Positions 26,213 through 36,427 of a DNA stretch of 64,000 nucleotides are shown here, piece after piece. Every line of letters begins with the position of its first letter. The stretch's first letter is position 1. Under the pieces are notes generated by a model. It did not search any database and had not been told where the DNA came from. It saw nothing but the letters and a program-made list of their open reading frames with translations. The stretch comes from Clostridium sp. JN-9. GTDB taxonomy: Bacteria; Bacillota; Clostridia; Clostridiales; Clostridiaceae. The stretch spans positions 682,001-746,000 of the forward strand of contig NZ_CP035280.1 in the NCBI RefSeq assembly GCF_004103695.1, read 5' to 3'. Made by a program: the position numbers and the translations under genes.

Positions 26213-27106
26213 ATGAATGTTAATATATGCGGCATAGAATTTAAAAATCCGGTGATTACTGCATCTGGTACCTTTGGTTTTGGCTCTGAATATAATGAAT
26301 TTTATGATGTTTCAAAATTAGGGGGCATATGCTCAAAGGGCATAACTTTGAATAAGAGAGATGGAAACAGCGGAAGCAGAATATTTGAAACAAAAGCAGG
26401 AATTTTAAATAGTGTTGGTCTTCAAAATCCGGGAGTTGACTATTTTATACATAATGAGCTGCCTAAAATGCTTAATTATGACACAAATATCATAGTTAAT
26501 GTGGGAGGGGCATCCATAGACGAATATATTCAGGTTATAGAAAAGCTGAATAAAACAGATGCACACATGATTGAGCTTAATATATCATGTCCTAATGTAA
26601 AACAGGGAGGTATGGCACTTGGAATAAAGTCTTCTGTTGCCAGGGAAGCTGTAGCGCAGGTTAAGAGTGTATGCAAAAAACCTTTAATGGTAAAATTATC
26701 ACCTAATGCAGAGGATATAGTGGATATGGCATATCAATGCTGTGATGCAGGAGCAGATGCTATTTCACTGGTAAATACATTTAAAGGAATGGCAGTGGAT
26801 ATTTATAAAAGAAAGCCAGTGTTTGAAAATATTACTGCAGGTCTTTCAGGGCCGGCAATAAAGCCAATAGCACTAAGGATGGTGTATGAGGTGTGCAAAG
26901 CCGTAAATGTACCGGTAATAGGACTTGGAGGAATAATGAACTGGAAGGATGCAGTGGAATTTATTATGTGTGGAGCTTCAGCAGTTCAGGTAGGAACTGC
27001 TAATTTTATAAAACCTGATATATGCATAGATATTATAAATGGAATAGAAAAGTTTATGAAAAATGAAGGAATAAAAGAACTAAGAGAACTAAAAATGGAA
27101 GTTTAA
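26213..27106 (+). CDS. pyrD: Dihydroorotate dehydrogenase B, catalytic subunit
   Basis: 297 residues, a type 1B, FMN-containing barrel. It oxidises dihydroorotate to orotate together with Pyr[12 protein letters not shown] (about residues 122-132) holds the catalytic Cys of class 1 enzymes, and [16 protein letters not shown] with GASAVQVGT forms the phosphate-binding end. A weak Shine-Dalgarno (TGGAGAA) lies upstream of the ATG. Confidence 0.96.
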   Translation: MNVNICGIEFKNPVITASGTFGFGSEYNEFYDVSKLGGICSKGITLNKRDGNSGSRIFETKAGILNSVGLQNPGVDYFIHNELPKMLNYDTNIIVNVGGASIDEYIQVIEKLNKTDAHMIELNISCPNVKQGGMALGIKSSVAREAVAQVKSVCKKPLMVKLSPNAEDIVDMAYQCCDAGADAISLVNTFKGMAVDIYKRKPVFENITAGLSGPAIKPIALRMVYEVCKAVNVPVIGLGGIMNWKDAVEFIMCGASAVQVGTANFIKPDICIDIINGIEKFMKNEGIKELRELKMEV

Positions 27107-27126
27107 TTAAAGAGGAGTGATTTAAG

Positions 27127-27708
27127 TTGTCAAACACAGATAAAAATGTTATAGAAATACTTAAACAGGCTGGTGCACTTTTAGAGGGGCATTTTTTACT
27201 ATCATCAGGAAGACACAGTGATAGATACTGCCAGTGTGCAAAGCTGCTTCAATATCCAGATAAAGCAGAAAAGGTTCTTAAGGTGGTTTCAGATAAATTA
27301 AAAAATGTAGACTTTGATATAGTTGTGGGGCCGGCTATGGGAGGAGTTATAGTTTCCTATGAAGTGGCAAGGCAGACTGGAAAACCAGGAATCTTTACAG
27401 AAAGACAGGATGGTAAAATGACACTTCGAAGAGGCTTTGAAATAAAACCAGGTGACAAGGTAATAATTTCAGAGGACGTAATTACAACAGGAAAATCAAC
27501 ATTGGAAACTGCTGAGGTCATAAAGGCTTTAGGAGGAGAAGTTGTAGGTATCTGCTGCATTGTAGACAGAAGAGCCAGCGGTGTAGAACTGGAATATCCA
27601 ATATACAGTGCCTTAAAACTGGAGATAAAAAGTTTTGAAAAGGAAAACTGTCCTATGTGTAAAGAAGGCAGGCCATACGTAAAGCCAGGCAGCAGAAACA
27701 TAAAATAA
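27127..27708 (+). CDS. pyrE: Orotate phosphoribosyltransferase
   Basis: 193 residues starting at a TTG with AGAGGAG in front. It joins orotate and PRPP to give [19 protein letters not shown] is at about residues 27-42, and [18 protein letters not shown] and the PRPP motif [13 protein letters not shown] follow. The C-terminus has a NCPMCKEG segment seen in the longer clostridial/archaeal-type PyrE. Confidence 0.95.
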   Translation: MSNTDKNVIEILKQAGALLEGHFLLSSGRHSDRYCQCAKLLQYPDKAEKVLKVVSDKLKNVDFDIVVGPAMGGVIVSYEVARQTGKPGIFTERQDGKMTLRRGFEIKPGDKVIISEDVITTGKSTLETAEVIKALGGEVVGICCIVDRRASGVELEYPIYSALKLEIKSFEKENCPMCKEGRPYVKPGSRNIK

Positions 27709-27721
27709 CAGGGGTGGATAA

Positions 27722-28792
27722 ATGATGGGATTATTATATTTAGAAGACGGATCAGTTTATGAGGGCAAAGGTTTCGGAAAAACAGGTATATCAGTGGGAG
27801 AGCTTGTTTTTAATACATCTATGACAGGATATGAGGAAATATTGACAGACCCATCTTATGCGGGACAGATTATAAACATGACTTATCCTCTAATTGGCAA
27901 CTATGGGGTAAATTCAATGGAAAAGGAATCATCTAAAGTATATGCCAAGGGCTTCATAGTAAAAAATATATGCGAAAATCCATCAAATTACAGATGCGAA
28001 GGAACATTACATAAAATGCTTAGTTCAATGGGAGTTGTGGGCATATATGACGTGGACACCAGAAGCATTACAAAGAAAATAAGAAATTCAGGTGCAATGA
28101 AATGTGTTATCTCAAACGATGATACCAGCATGGATGAAATTAAAAAGCTTCTTAATAAAACACAGCTGAAAAATAATTTTATGCATGAGGTTAGTACAAA
28201 AGAAGTTATTAAAATAGAAGGAACAGGCCCTAGGGTAGCATTAATAGATTTTGGAGCTAAAGCCAATATCATAAGAAACCTTAAAGAAAGAAAATGTGAA
28301 ATTGTAATATTCCCATACAATACTTCCTATGAACATGTAATGAGCGTTAATCCTCAGGGAGTACTGCTGAGCAATGGACCTGGAGATCCAAAGACCGCAA
28401 TTGAAGGAATAAATTTAGCTAAGAATCTTATTAATCATATTCCTGTGTTTGGAATATGTCTTGGGCATCAGATACTGGCTCTGGCTTTAGGCGGCGATAC
28501 TTATAAAATGAAGTTCGGACACAGAGGCGCAAATCATGGAGTTTACGATAAAGAAATTCAAAAGGCCTTTATAACATCACAAAATCATGGCTATGCAGTA
28601 TCAGCTGAAAGCCTCAAAAACAAAGATGTTAAAATAACACATATCAATTTAAATGATAATACTGTGGAAGGAATCAGCCACAGCTCACTTCCGGTTTTCT
28701 CAGTTCAATTTCATCCTGAAGGTGCTCCGGGACCAACAGATGCATCTTATTTGTTTGACAAATTCATACGAAACATGAAAAATGCACAGTAA
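27722..28792 (+). CDS. carA: Carbamoyl-phosphate synthase, glutaminase subunit
   Basis: 356 residues. It hydrolyses glutamine and channels ammonia to CarB. The N-terminal CarA domain contains GELVFNTSMTGYEEILTDPS. The class I amidotransferase domain carries the nucleophile Cys in FGICLGHQILALALGG and the His/Glu pair in QFHPEGAPGP. The start is ATG 27722 or the adjacent ATG 27725, after AGGGGTGG. Its place at the end of the pyr operon ties it to pyrimidine rather than arginine synthesis. Confidence 0.97.
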   Translation: MMGLLYLEDGSVYEGKGFGKTGISVGELVFNTSMTGYEEILTDPSYAGQIINMTYPLIGNYGVNSMEKESSKVYAKGFIVKNICENPSNYRCEGTLHKMLSSMGVVGIYDVDTRSITKKIRNSGAMKCVISNDDTSMDEIKKLLNKTQLKNNFMHEVSTKEVIKIEGTGPRVALIDFGAKANIIRNLKERKCEIVIFPYNTSYEHVMSVNPQGVLLSNGPGDPKTAIEGINLAKNLINHIPVFGICLGHQILALALGGDTYKMKFGHRGANHGVYDKEIQKAFITSQNHGYAVSAESLKNKDVKITHINLNDNTVEGISHSSLPVFSVQFHPEGAPGPTDASYLFDKFIRNMKNAQ

Positions 28793-28803
28793 GGAGGGGT
28801 ACA

Positions 28804-31800
28804 ATGAGTCTGGATAAATCTATAAGAAAAGTTATTATTATAGGCTCTGGCCCAATAGTAATTGGGCAGGCAGCTGAATTTGATTATTCAGGTACACAGG
28901 CCTGTAAATCCATTAGAGAAGAAGGTATTGAAACAATACTTGTAAACAGCAATCCTGCCACAATTATGACAGACAGGCATATAGCTGATAAAATATATAT
29001 GGAGCCATTAACAGTGGAAGCTTTGGAAAAGATTATAGAAAAGGAAAGACCTGATGGAATATTGGCGGGATTTGGAGGACAGACTGCTCTGAATTTAGCC
29101 ATAAGGTTGGAAAAAGCAGGTGTTCTTAAAAAATATAATGTAAGACTTTTGGGAATAAACAGTGAATCCATAAGAAAAGCTGAGGATAGGGAAGAATTTA
29201 AATGCATAATGAAGGAAATCGGCCAGCCTATACCAAAGAGCATAATAGCCACAAATGTTGAACAATGTTCTGCTTTCGTGGTGGAAAATGGGTTTCCTGT
29301 TATAATAAGACCTGCGTATACATTAGGGGGCAGCGGAGGCGGTATTGCTAATACCAGAGAACAGTTAATGGAAATATGTGCAAGAGGTATTGATAGAAGC
29401 CCAATAGGACAAATATTACTGGAGCAAAGTGTGGCTGGATGGAAGGAAATAGAGTACGAAGTTATAAGGGATTCAAAGGATAACTGTATTGTAATATGTA
29501 ACATGGAAAATATTGACCCTGTTGGAATACATACAGGAGACAGTATAGTTGTAGCTCCATCTCAGACCCTGAGAGACAGAGAATATCAGATGCTGAGACA
29601 GGCATCTGTGGATATAATCCGCAGTTTAAAAATACAGGGAGGATGCAATGTTCAATTTGCATTGGATCCAAAAAGCAGCAGTTACATTGTAATAGAAGTT
29701 AATCCAAGAGTGAGCCGTTCCAGTGCTCTGGCATCAAAGGCCACAGGATATCCAATAGCTAAAATAGCTTCAAAAATTGCTTTGGGATATACTTTAGATG
29801 AATTAAAAAATTATGTTACTGGAAGTTCCAGTGCCTGCTTTGAACCAGCCCTTGATTATGTAGTAATAAAAATTCCAAAACTGCCTTTTGATAAATTTAA
29901 ATCTGCAGAAAGGCTCCTTGGCACTCAAATGAAGGCAACTGGAGAGGTAATGGCTATAAGCAGGAGCTTTGAAAGTGCACTTATGAAAGCTGTAACATCA
30001 TTGGACGGCAAGTTTACAGCTTTGAAAATGGATAAATTAAGTGAACTAGATAAAGATGAATTACTAAACAAGATCGGCATAAGTGATGATGAAAGATTAT
30101 TTGCTATTGCAGAGGGCTTTAGAAAGGGAATCGATATAGATCAAATTCACAATATAACAAAAATTGATAAATGGTTTTTAAACTGCATTAATAATATAGT
30201 ACAAAAGGAGAAAAGCCTGGAGAATAAAAAGCCTACAGTAAAGGAAATATATGATGCAAAGGCAATTGGGCTTACAGATGTACATATATGCAGTTTAACA
30301 GGTATGAGTATGGCTGCCATTACAAAGATAAGAGAGGATAACAATATTTATCCAGTATATAAAATGGTAGATACCTGCGGCGGTGAATTTGATGCTGCAA
30401 CCCCTTATTATTATTCATGTTATGATGGTGAAGATGAGGTAAAGGCTGATAATGAAAAAAAGATATTAGTAATTGGTTCAGGACCAATCAGAATAGGCCA
30501 GGGAGTAGAGTTTGATTACTGCAGTGTGCATGGAGTATGGGCAATTAAAGAGGCAGGATATAAATCAATAATAATAAATAACAATCCTGAAACTGTAAGT
30601 ACAGATTTTGATACGGCAGATAAATTATATTTTGAGTCACTTTATATTGAAGATGTTATGAATGTTATAAGAAAAGAAAAGCCGGAAGGTGTAATAGTTC
30701 AGTTTGGAGGGCAGACAGCCATTAACCTGGCTGAAGAATTAGAGAAAAGAGGAGTAAAAATTTTTGGAAGCTCTTTTGATGCTATAGATTTAGCAGAGGA
30801 TAGAGATAAATTCAGAGAACTTCTTCTTAACCTGGATATTCAAAGCCCATTAGGAGTTGCTGTAACCAGTGAAAATCAAGCCTATGAAGCTGTGAAAAGT
30901 ATTGGGTATCCAGTTGTGGTACGTCCATCCTATGTAATTGGCGGAAGAGGCATGGAAGTAGTTTATGATCTGCAGTCTCTTTCAAAATATATGAAGGAAG
31001 CAGTGAATATATCCAGCGAACATCCAATTTTAATAGATAAATATATAAAAGGCACAGAAATTGAAGTGGATGCAATATGCGATGGACAGGATATACTAAT
31101 ACCAGGAATAATGGAGCACATTGAGAGAACAGGAGTGCATTCAGGGGACAGCATTACTGTATATCCATATATAACATTAAATGAAAATACAGTGAAGACT
31201 CTGGAAAAGCATACTAAAAAGATGGCCTTAGCATTAAAAATAAAAGGATTAGTAAATATACAATATGCATATGATGGGGAAAAGGTATATGTAATAGAAG
31301 TAAATCCAAGGGCATCAAGAACAGTACCTATACTTAGCAAGGTAACATCTATTCCAATGGTAAAGATTGCAGTGGATATAATGATGGGAAAGAAGCTTAA
31401 AGAAATGAATTATGGTACAGGGCTTTTGAAAAACAAAGATTTTTATGCAGTAAAGGTACCTGTGTTCTCAAATGAAAAACTTATTAATGCTGATATTTAT
31501 CTTGGACCTGAGATGAAATCTACAGGAGAAGTGCTTGGGGTGGATAAGGACTTTGACATAAGTGTATTTAAAGGGTTTACCGCAAGCGGAGTGAAGGTAG
31601 AGGATAAGGGCAATGTATTTGTAAGTTTAAAGGAAAATGACAGGAATTATGAAGCAGCTGATATAATAAAAAAATATATAAATTTAGGATTTGAAATTTA
31701 TGCATCTCATGAAACAAATGAATTCTTAAATGAATATGGTATAAAAAGTAATGAAATGAAAAATGAAAAGTGGATAAAAAGCATAAAAAAGGGTAAACTA

Positions 31801-31980
31801 AATATAATAATAAACACTCCTTCTAAAGGCAATGATGACACTACATTTGGTTTTAAGCTTAGAAGAATGGCATCAGAGTATAAAATTCCTCTATTCACAT
31901 GCTTAGATACAGCAAGCTTATATACAAAAGCAATTATGGTAAAAAATAAAAAGCTAAACATTGAATATACACCTCTGTAG
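28804..31980 (+). CDS. carB: Carbamoyl-phosphate synthase, large subunit
   Basis: 1058 residues, full length. It makes carbamoyl phosphate from bicarbonate, ammonia and two ATP. Two homologous ATP-grasp halves are visible, each starting with a GSGP-IG motif (GSGPIVIGQAAEFDYSG near residue 14 and GSGPIRIGQGVEFDYCS near 560). The last 130 residues form the allosteric MGS-like domain, which is rather Lys/Asn-rich here. AGGAGGGG precedes the ATG. It is the last gene of the operon. Confidence 0.97.
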   Translation: MSLDKSIRKVIIIGSGPIVIGQAAEFDYSGTQACKSIREEGIETILVNSNPATIMTDRHIADKIYMEPLTVEALEKIIEKERPDGILAGFGGQTALNLAIRLEKAGVLKKYNVRLLGINSESIRKAEDREEFKCIMKEIGQPIPKSIIATNVEQCSAFVVENGFPVIIRPAYTLGGSGGGIANTREQLMEICARGIDRSPIGQILLEQSVAGWKEIEYEVIRDSKDNCIVICNMENIDPVGIHTGDSIVVAPSQTLRDREYQMLRQASVDIIRSLKIQGGCNVQFALDPKSSSYIVIEVNPRVSRSSALASKATGYPIAKIASKIALGYTLDELKNYVTGSSSACFEPALDYVVIKIPKLPFDKFKSAERLLGTQMKATGEVMAISRSFESALMKAVTSLDGKFTALKMDKLSELDKDELLNKIGISDDERLFAIAEGFRKGIDIDQIHNITKIDKWFLNCINNIVQKEKSLENKKPTVKEIYDAKAIGLTDVHICSLTGMSMAAITKIREDNNIYPVYKMVDTCGGEFDAATPYYYSCYDGEDEVKADNEKKILVIGSGPIRIGQGVEFDYCSVHGVWAIKEAGYKSIIINNNPETVSTDFDTADKLYFESLYIEDVMNVIRKEKPEGVIVQFGGQTAINLAEELEKRGVKIFGSSFDAIDLAEDRDKFRELLLNLDIQSPLGVAVTSENQAYEAVKSIGYPVVVRPSYVIGGRGMEVVYDLQSLSKYMKEAVNISSEHPILIDKYIKGTEIEVDAICDGQDILIPGIMEHIERTGVHSGDSITVYPYITLNENTVKTLEKHTKKMALALKIKGLVNIQYAYDGEKVYVIEVNPRASRTVPILSKVTSIPMVKIAVDIMMGKKLKEMNYGTGLLKNKDFYAVKVPVFSNEKLINADIYLGPEMKSTGEVLGVDKDFDISVFKGFTASGVKVEDKGNVFVSLKENDRNYEAADIIKKYINLGFEIYASHETNEFLNEYGIKSNEMKNEKWIKSIKKGKLNIIINTPSKGNDDTTFGFKLRRMASEYKIPLFTCLDTASLYTKAIMVKNKKLNIEYTPL

Positions 31981-31981
31981 A

Positions 31982-32041
31982 AAAGCCTGTAATACTTGTC
32001 AATAGGTAAACTTATTTAGACAAGTATTGCGGGATTTTTTA
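31982..32041 (+). terminator. Terminator of the pyr operon
   Basis: A long hairpin with arms AATACTTGTC and GACAAGTATT (extended by CCTG/GGG) followed by TTTTTT. Confidence 0.85.
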
Positions 32042-32151
32042 AATTTAAAAAAACATTATTAATTTTATCTGAATTGAGTTATAATTAGTGATGAGTTTCT
32101 CTGTTAATATAAATACAATTATTCATTAGGAATTTTTAGGAGGGAATGTCA

Positions 32152-32919
32152 TTGGGCAAACCAAGTATTTTTAGTAAAGATTATGAGAGAAGAATGAGAA
32201 AAAGACGTTTCAGCATAGTCATAGTTATTATAGTTATAGTTGTAATTTCTTCTTTAGGCAGTTTATACATGAAGGGAAAGTTATTTAAATCCAGTAACAA
32301 AAATAATGTGAATAAGGCTGCAGTAAATAAAAATACCAATGCTTCAAGCAAGACCCAGACCACTGAAAAAAAACCAGCAGCAAAGGATGTTAAAGAAGAA
32401 GGATATGATTTAACGCTAAGCGGCGGTAAGCAGATAAAGGCAATATATGAAAATAATAATAATGACAAAAAATTTAAATATATAGACCCTGCTGATGCCA
32501 ATGCGGAGTTTACTATAAGCCCCTCAGGAAAATCCATGGTCGTACTTGATAAATCAGCACAAACTATGACTTACATTGATATAAATGGGAATAAAACAGA
32601 TATATCATATAATCAATATGCATCTTCTTCAGGTACTTTCACAAGAGAACAGGTGCTCCAAGGCAAGCCTGATTTTATTTGGTGCTCATCCCCTGAATTT
32701 GTTGATGAGGAAAATATTGCGTTTATTTCACAGCTTCCATGGCTGCAAAAATCTACAAAGTATATATGGATGGTAAATACAAAAAATAAGCAGAGTGTAC
32801 AGGTACAGGGAATCAGCGGTGAAAATGTGAAGCTGGATAAGATAACAGATAAAGGCCTTACTGTAATAGCTGATGATAAAACTGTATATTTAAAAGGCGA
32901 TAAATCCATAATACAATAA
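32152..32919 (+). CDS. Membrane-anchored extracellular protein, unknown function
   Basis: About 255 residues. TTG at 32152 follows AGGAGGG at a 7-nt spacing, whereas ATG 32146 is too close to be used. A basic N-terminus is followed by one hydrophobic helix (about residues 22-40), then a Lys/Asn/Thr-rich linker and an outside domain. The outside domain has a beta-propeller-like feel (FTISPSGKSMVVLDK, MTYIDINGN, YIWMVNTKN), resembling short TolB/WD-type repeats. No family is confidently recognised. It lies alone between the pyr terminator and tig. Confidence 0.6.
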   Translation: MGKPSIFSKDYERRMRKRRFSIVIVIIVIVVISSLGSLYMKGKLFKSSNKNNVNKAAVNKNTNASSKTQTTEKKPAAKDVKEEGYDLTLSGGKQIKAIYENNNNDKKFKYIDPADANAEFTISPSGKSMVVLDKSAQTMTYIDINGNKTDISYNQYASSSGTFTREQVLQGKPDFIWCSSPEFVDEENIAFISQLPWLQKSTKYIWMVNTKNKQSVQVQGISGENVKLDKITDKGLTVIADDKTVYLKGDKSIIQ

Positions 32920-33031
32920 ATGTGTTTTGGAGAATTTTAATTATAATTTATCAATATGTGTTAATAATTATAAATATATGATATAATAGTATGGTTAATA
33001 TAAGCACTTATGGTGATTAGGAGGAAAAGTA

Positions 33032-34324
33032 ATGAATTCTAAAGTAGAAAAAATAGAAACTAATGTTGTAAAACTAGAAATAACAGTTGAAGCAGAGAAG
33101 TTCAATGAAGCTATGAAAAAAGCATATGCAAAGAACGCAAAGAAGTTTAATGTTCCTGGTTTTAGAAAGGGAAAAGCACCAATGAGCATAATTAAAAAAT
33201 ATTATGGTGAAGGCGTTTTTTATGAAGATGCTATAAACTTCTGCTGTGATGATACATATCCACAAGCACTAAAAGATAATGATGTAAATCCAGTTGATTA
33301 TCCAAAAATTGATATAGTTTCTATTGGAGAAGGAAAAGAATTTGTATATTCAGCTACTGTAACAATTAAACCAGAAGTTGAAGTTGGTGAGTACAAAGGA
33401 CTTGAAGTAAAAGAAGTAAAATATGAAGTAAAAGATGAAGAAGTAGAAAATCAAATTAAAACTATGCAGGAGAAAAATGCCAGAGTAGAATCAAAAGAAC
33501 AGGGAACTGTAGAAAAGGGTAATATTGCTGTAATAGATTTTAAGGGATTTATTGATGGCAATGCATTTGAAGGTGGAGAAGGAAAGGACTATGATTTAGA
33601 AATAGGTTCTGGTTCATTTATTGATACTTTCGAAGATCAGCTAGTAGGAGCTGCCAAAGGCGAGGAAAGAGATGTTAACGTAACTTTCCCAGCAGAGTAC
33701 GGAAGAGAAGAATTAAATGGTAAGCCTGCATTATTCAAAGTTACAGTAAAGGATATAAAAATAAAAGAACTTCCAGCTATTGATGATGAATTTGCAAAGG
33801 AAGTATCAGAATTTGACACAATGGACGAATTAAGAGCTGATATAAGAACTAAAATGGAAGAGTCTAATACACAAAAATCTAAAAATGAATATGAAGAAGC
33901 TGTAATTGATGCAGTATGCGCAAATGCAAAAGTTGAAATTCCAAAGGTTATGATAGACAAAGAAATAGATGGTATGATAAAAGATTTAGAAATGAGATTA
34001 AAATATCAGGGTCTTGATTTACCTACATATTATAAATATACTAACAGCAGTGAAGATAAAGTAAGAGAATATATGAGAGAAACTGCTGAAAAGAGAGTTA
34101 AGACAGAATTAGTATTAGAAAAAATATCTGAATTAGAAAAAGTTGATGTAACTGAAGAAGAGATTTTAGCAAAAGCAACAGAAATGGCTAAACAATATGG
34201 AGACAAAGATATTGAAAAAACTGCTAAATTAATTGTTAGTGCACAGGGAAGTTATTTAAAAACTGATGCAATTAATGAAAAACTTATTAAAATGCTAGTA
34301 GAGAGCAGTAAAGCAATAGCATAG
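33032..34324 (+). CDS. tig: Trigger factor
   Basis: 430 residues. This ribosome-associated chaperone and peptidyl-prolyl isomerase folds nascent chains at the exit tunnel. The N-terminal ribosome-binding signature is visible as [12 protein letters not shown] (about residues 38-49). The FKBP-like domain covers about 155-245 ([33 protein letters not shown]), and the C-terminal helical chaperone arms follow. AGGAGG precedes the ATG. The tig-clpP-clpX order is standard for clostridia. Confidence 0.97.
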   Translation: MNSKVEKIETNVVKLEITVEAEKFNEAMKKAYAKNAKKFNVPGFRKGKAPMSIIKKYYGEGVFYEDAINFCCDDTYPQALKDNDVNPVDYPKIDIVSIGEGKEFVYSATVTIKPEVEVGEYKGLEVKEVKYEVKDEEVENQIKTMQEKNARVESKEQGTVEKGNIAVIDFKGFIDGNAFEGGEGKDYDLEIGSGSFIDTFEDQLVGAAKGEERDVNVTFPAEYGREELNGKPALFKVTVKDIKIKELPAIDDEFAKEVSEFDTMDELRADIRTKMEESNTQKSKNEYEEAVIDAVCANAKVEIPKVMIDKEIDGMIKDLEMRLKYQGLDLPTYYKYTNSSEDKVREYMRETAEKRVKTELVLEKISELEKVDVTEEEILAKATEMAKQYGDKDIEKTAKLIVSAQGSYLKTDAINEKLIKMLVESSKAIA

Positions 34325-34329
34325 CGTAT

Positions 34330-34363
34330 AATTAATTGCCAGATGGTTTTCTGGCAATTAATT
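34330..34363 (+). terminator. Hairpin between tig and clpP
   Basis: A perfect 13-bp stem with arms AATTAATTGCCAG and CTGGCAATTAATT and an 8-nt loop. The T tract behind it is interrupted (TTAATAAATTTTT), so it may be a partial terminator or an RNA-processing/stability hairpin. Confidence 0.65.
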
Positions 34364-34399
34364 TTAATAAATTTTTGTTTAAAAGAGGAGGAGAGGTTT

Positions 34400-34984
34400 A
34401 TGAGTTTAGTTCCAGTTGTAGTTGAACAGACTAATAGAGGTGAAAGGTCATACGATATATATTCTAGACTGTTAAAGGATAGAATAGTTATGTTAGGCGA
34501 AGAAGTAAATGACACTACAGCAAGTTTAGCAGTAGCTCAGCTGTTATTTTTAGAGGCAGATGATCCAGATAAAGATATTTATTTATATATAAATAGTCCA
34601 GGTGGCTCTGTAACTGCAGGAATGGCAATATATGATACAATGCAGTACATTAAACCAGATGTTTCTACTATTTGTATTGGAATGGCAGCATCAATGGGAG
34701 CATTCTTACTTACAGCAGGTGCAAAAGGAAAGAGATTTGCTCTGCCAAATAGTGAAATAATGATACATCAGCCATTAGGAGGATTCCAGGGTCAGGCAAC
34801 AGACATAGGAATACATGCTGAAAGAATATTGTATATAAAGAATAAATTAAATAAAATATTAAGTGAAAGAACTGGGCAGCCATTAGAAAAGATTCAACAG
34901 GATACTGAAAGGGATCATTTCCTATCTGCTGAAGAGGCAAAGGAATATGGTTTAATAGATCAAGTAATTGAAAAAAAGAAATAA
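34400..34984 (+). CDS. clpP: ATP-dependent Clp protease proteolytic subunit
   Basis: 194 residues, counted from the ATG after GAGGAGGAGAGG; an earlier in-frame ATG at 34343 falls inside the preceding hairpin. The serine protease forms a 14-mer barrel and works with ClpX. The catalytic triad is visible as Ser98 ([10 protein letters not shown]), His123 (NSEIMIHQP) and the Asp of YGLIDQVI near residue 172. clpX follows 19 bp downstream. Confidence 0.97.
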   Translation: MSLVPVVVEQTNRGERSYDIYSRLLKDRIVMLGEEVNDTTASLAVAQLLFLEADDPDKDIYLYINSPGGSVTAGMAIYDTMQYIKPDVSTICIGMAASMGAFLLTAGAKGKRFALPNSEIMIHQPLGGFQGQATDIGIHAERILYIKNKLNKILSERTGQPLEKIQQDTERDHFLSAEEAKEYGLIDQVIEKKK

Positions 34985-35003
34985 CCTTTAGAGAGGTGCA
35001 GAT

Positions 35004-36296
35004 ATGGCCAAAATTGAAGAAAAAAAGCAATTGAAATGTTCGTTTTGTGGTAAGACTCAAGATCAGGTTAGAAGACTTATAGCAGGGCCGGGTGTTTATA
35101 TTTGTGATGAGTGTATAGAACTTTGTTCTGAAATTATTACAGATGAATTTGAAGAAGATGTTCAAATGGATATGGGCACACTGCCTAAACCTGCTGAAAT
35201 TAAAAGCTATCTGGATCAATATGTAATTGGTCAGGATGATGCAAAGAAGTCATTAGCTGTGGCAGTATATAATCATTATAAGAGAATTAATTCCAACATA
35301 AATGATGATGAAGTTGAGCTTCAGAAAAGTAATATATTACTACTTGGGCCAACTGGTTCAGGTAAGACATTACTTGCTCAGACCATGGCAAAGTTTTTAA
35401 ATGTACCTTTTGCAATTGCAGATGCAACCACTTTAACAGAAGCAGGATACGTAGGTGAAGATGTAGAGAATATCTTACTAAAGCTTATTCAAAGTGCTGA
35501 CTATGATATAGAAAGAGCTGAAAAGGGTATAGTATATATTGATGAAATTGATAAAATTGCCAGAAAATCTGAAAATCCTTCAATAACCAGAGATGTATCC
35601 GGTGAGGGAGTTCAGCAGGCACTGCTGAAAATATTAGAGGGTACAGTAGCTTCAGTTCCGCCTCAGGGAGGAAGAAAACACCCTCATCAGGAATTTATTC
35701 AAATCAATACAACTAATATTCTGTTTATATGCGGAGGAGCTTTTGATGGAATTGACAAAATCATTGAGAGGAGAACAAGAACAAGTTCTCTTGGATTTGG
35801 TGCAGAAATTCAATCTAAGCAGGAAAAGGATATTGGCAAGATTTTAAAGAATATTATGCCTGGAGATCTGCTTAAATTCGGTCTCATTCCAGAGTTTGTC
35901 GGCAGGCTTCCAATAGTTGTCACACTGGATGCACTTGATGAGCAGGCTTTAATAAACATTTTAAAGGAACCTAAAAATGCACTGGTAAAACAATACAAAA
36001 AGCTATTTGAAATGGATAATGTGGAATTGGAATTTACAGAAGGCTCCTTAAAGGCCATTGCACAGGAAGCAATAAAGAGAAATACCGGGGCAAGAGGCTT
36101 AAGATCCATTATTGAAGATACTATGACGGATGTAATGTACGAAATGCCATCCAATGAAGCAATTTCTAAAATAATAATAAACGAAAATACTTTAAAAGAT
36201 AAAAAGCCTGAGATAGTTTTACTACCAGAAGGTGAAAAGAGAACACCATTAAAAATAAAAAAATCCAGGTCAAGAAAAGGTTCTGAAACAGCCTGA
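35004..36296 (+). CDS. clpX: ClpX ATPase subunit of Clp protease
   Basis: 430 residues. This hexameric AAA+ unfoldase delivers substrates to ClpP. The N-terminal zinc finger has four Cys (CSFCGK and CDECIELC spacing). Walker A is GPTGSGKT, Walker B is IVYIDEIDK, and the ClpP-docking IGF-type loop appears as SLGFGAE. AGAGGTG precedes the ATG. Co-transcription with clpP is likely. Confidence 0.97.
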   Translation: MAKIEEKKQLKCSFCGKTQDQVRRLIAGPGVYICDECIELCSEIITDEFEEDVQMDMGTLPKPAEIKSYLDQYVIGQDDAKKSLAVAVYNHYKRINSNINDDEVELQKSNILLLGPTGSGKTLLAQTMAKFLNVPFAIADATTLTEAGYVGEDVENILLKLIQSADYDIERAEKGIVYIDEIDKIARKSENPSITRDVSGEGVQQALLKILEGTVASVPPQGGRKHPHQEFIQINTTNILFICGGAFDGIDKIIERRTRTSSLGFGAEIQSKQEKDIGKILKNIMPGDLLKFGLIPEFVGRLPIVVTLDALDEQALINILKEPKNALVKQYKKLFEMDNVELEFTEGSLKAIAQEAIKRNTGARGLRSIIEDTMTDVMYEMPSNEAISKIIINENTLKDKKPEIVLLPEGEKRTPLKIKKSRSRKGSETA

Positions 36297-36298
36297 TT

Positions 36299-36328
36299 TT
36301 AAGCTCACGAGAAATCGTGAGCTTTTTT
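36299..36328 (+). terminator. Terminator after clpX
   Basis: Perfect arms AAGCTCACGA and TCGTGAGCTT with a GAAA loop, followed by T's. Confidence 0.9.
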
Positions 36329-36427
36329 ATCCTCATGAAAATTTATGTATATTTGAATATAGACAGTGAGAATGTGCATAATAAAAAAGAGTATATATTA
36401 ATATTGTGAGGAGGATAATAAAAGGCT

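Noticed and set aside
28884-29504. Long open frame on the minus strand inside carB (206 codons)
   Set aside because: It is antisense to a fully conserved enzyme domain, has no ribosome binding site, and its protein composition is that of a reverse-complement shadow.
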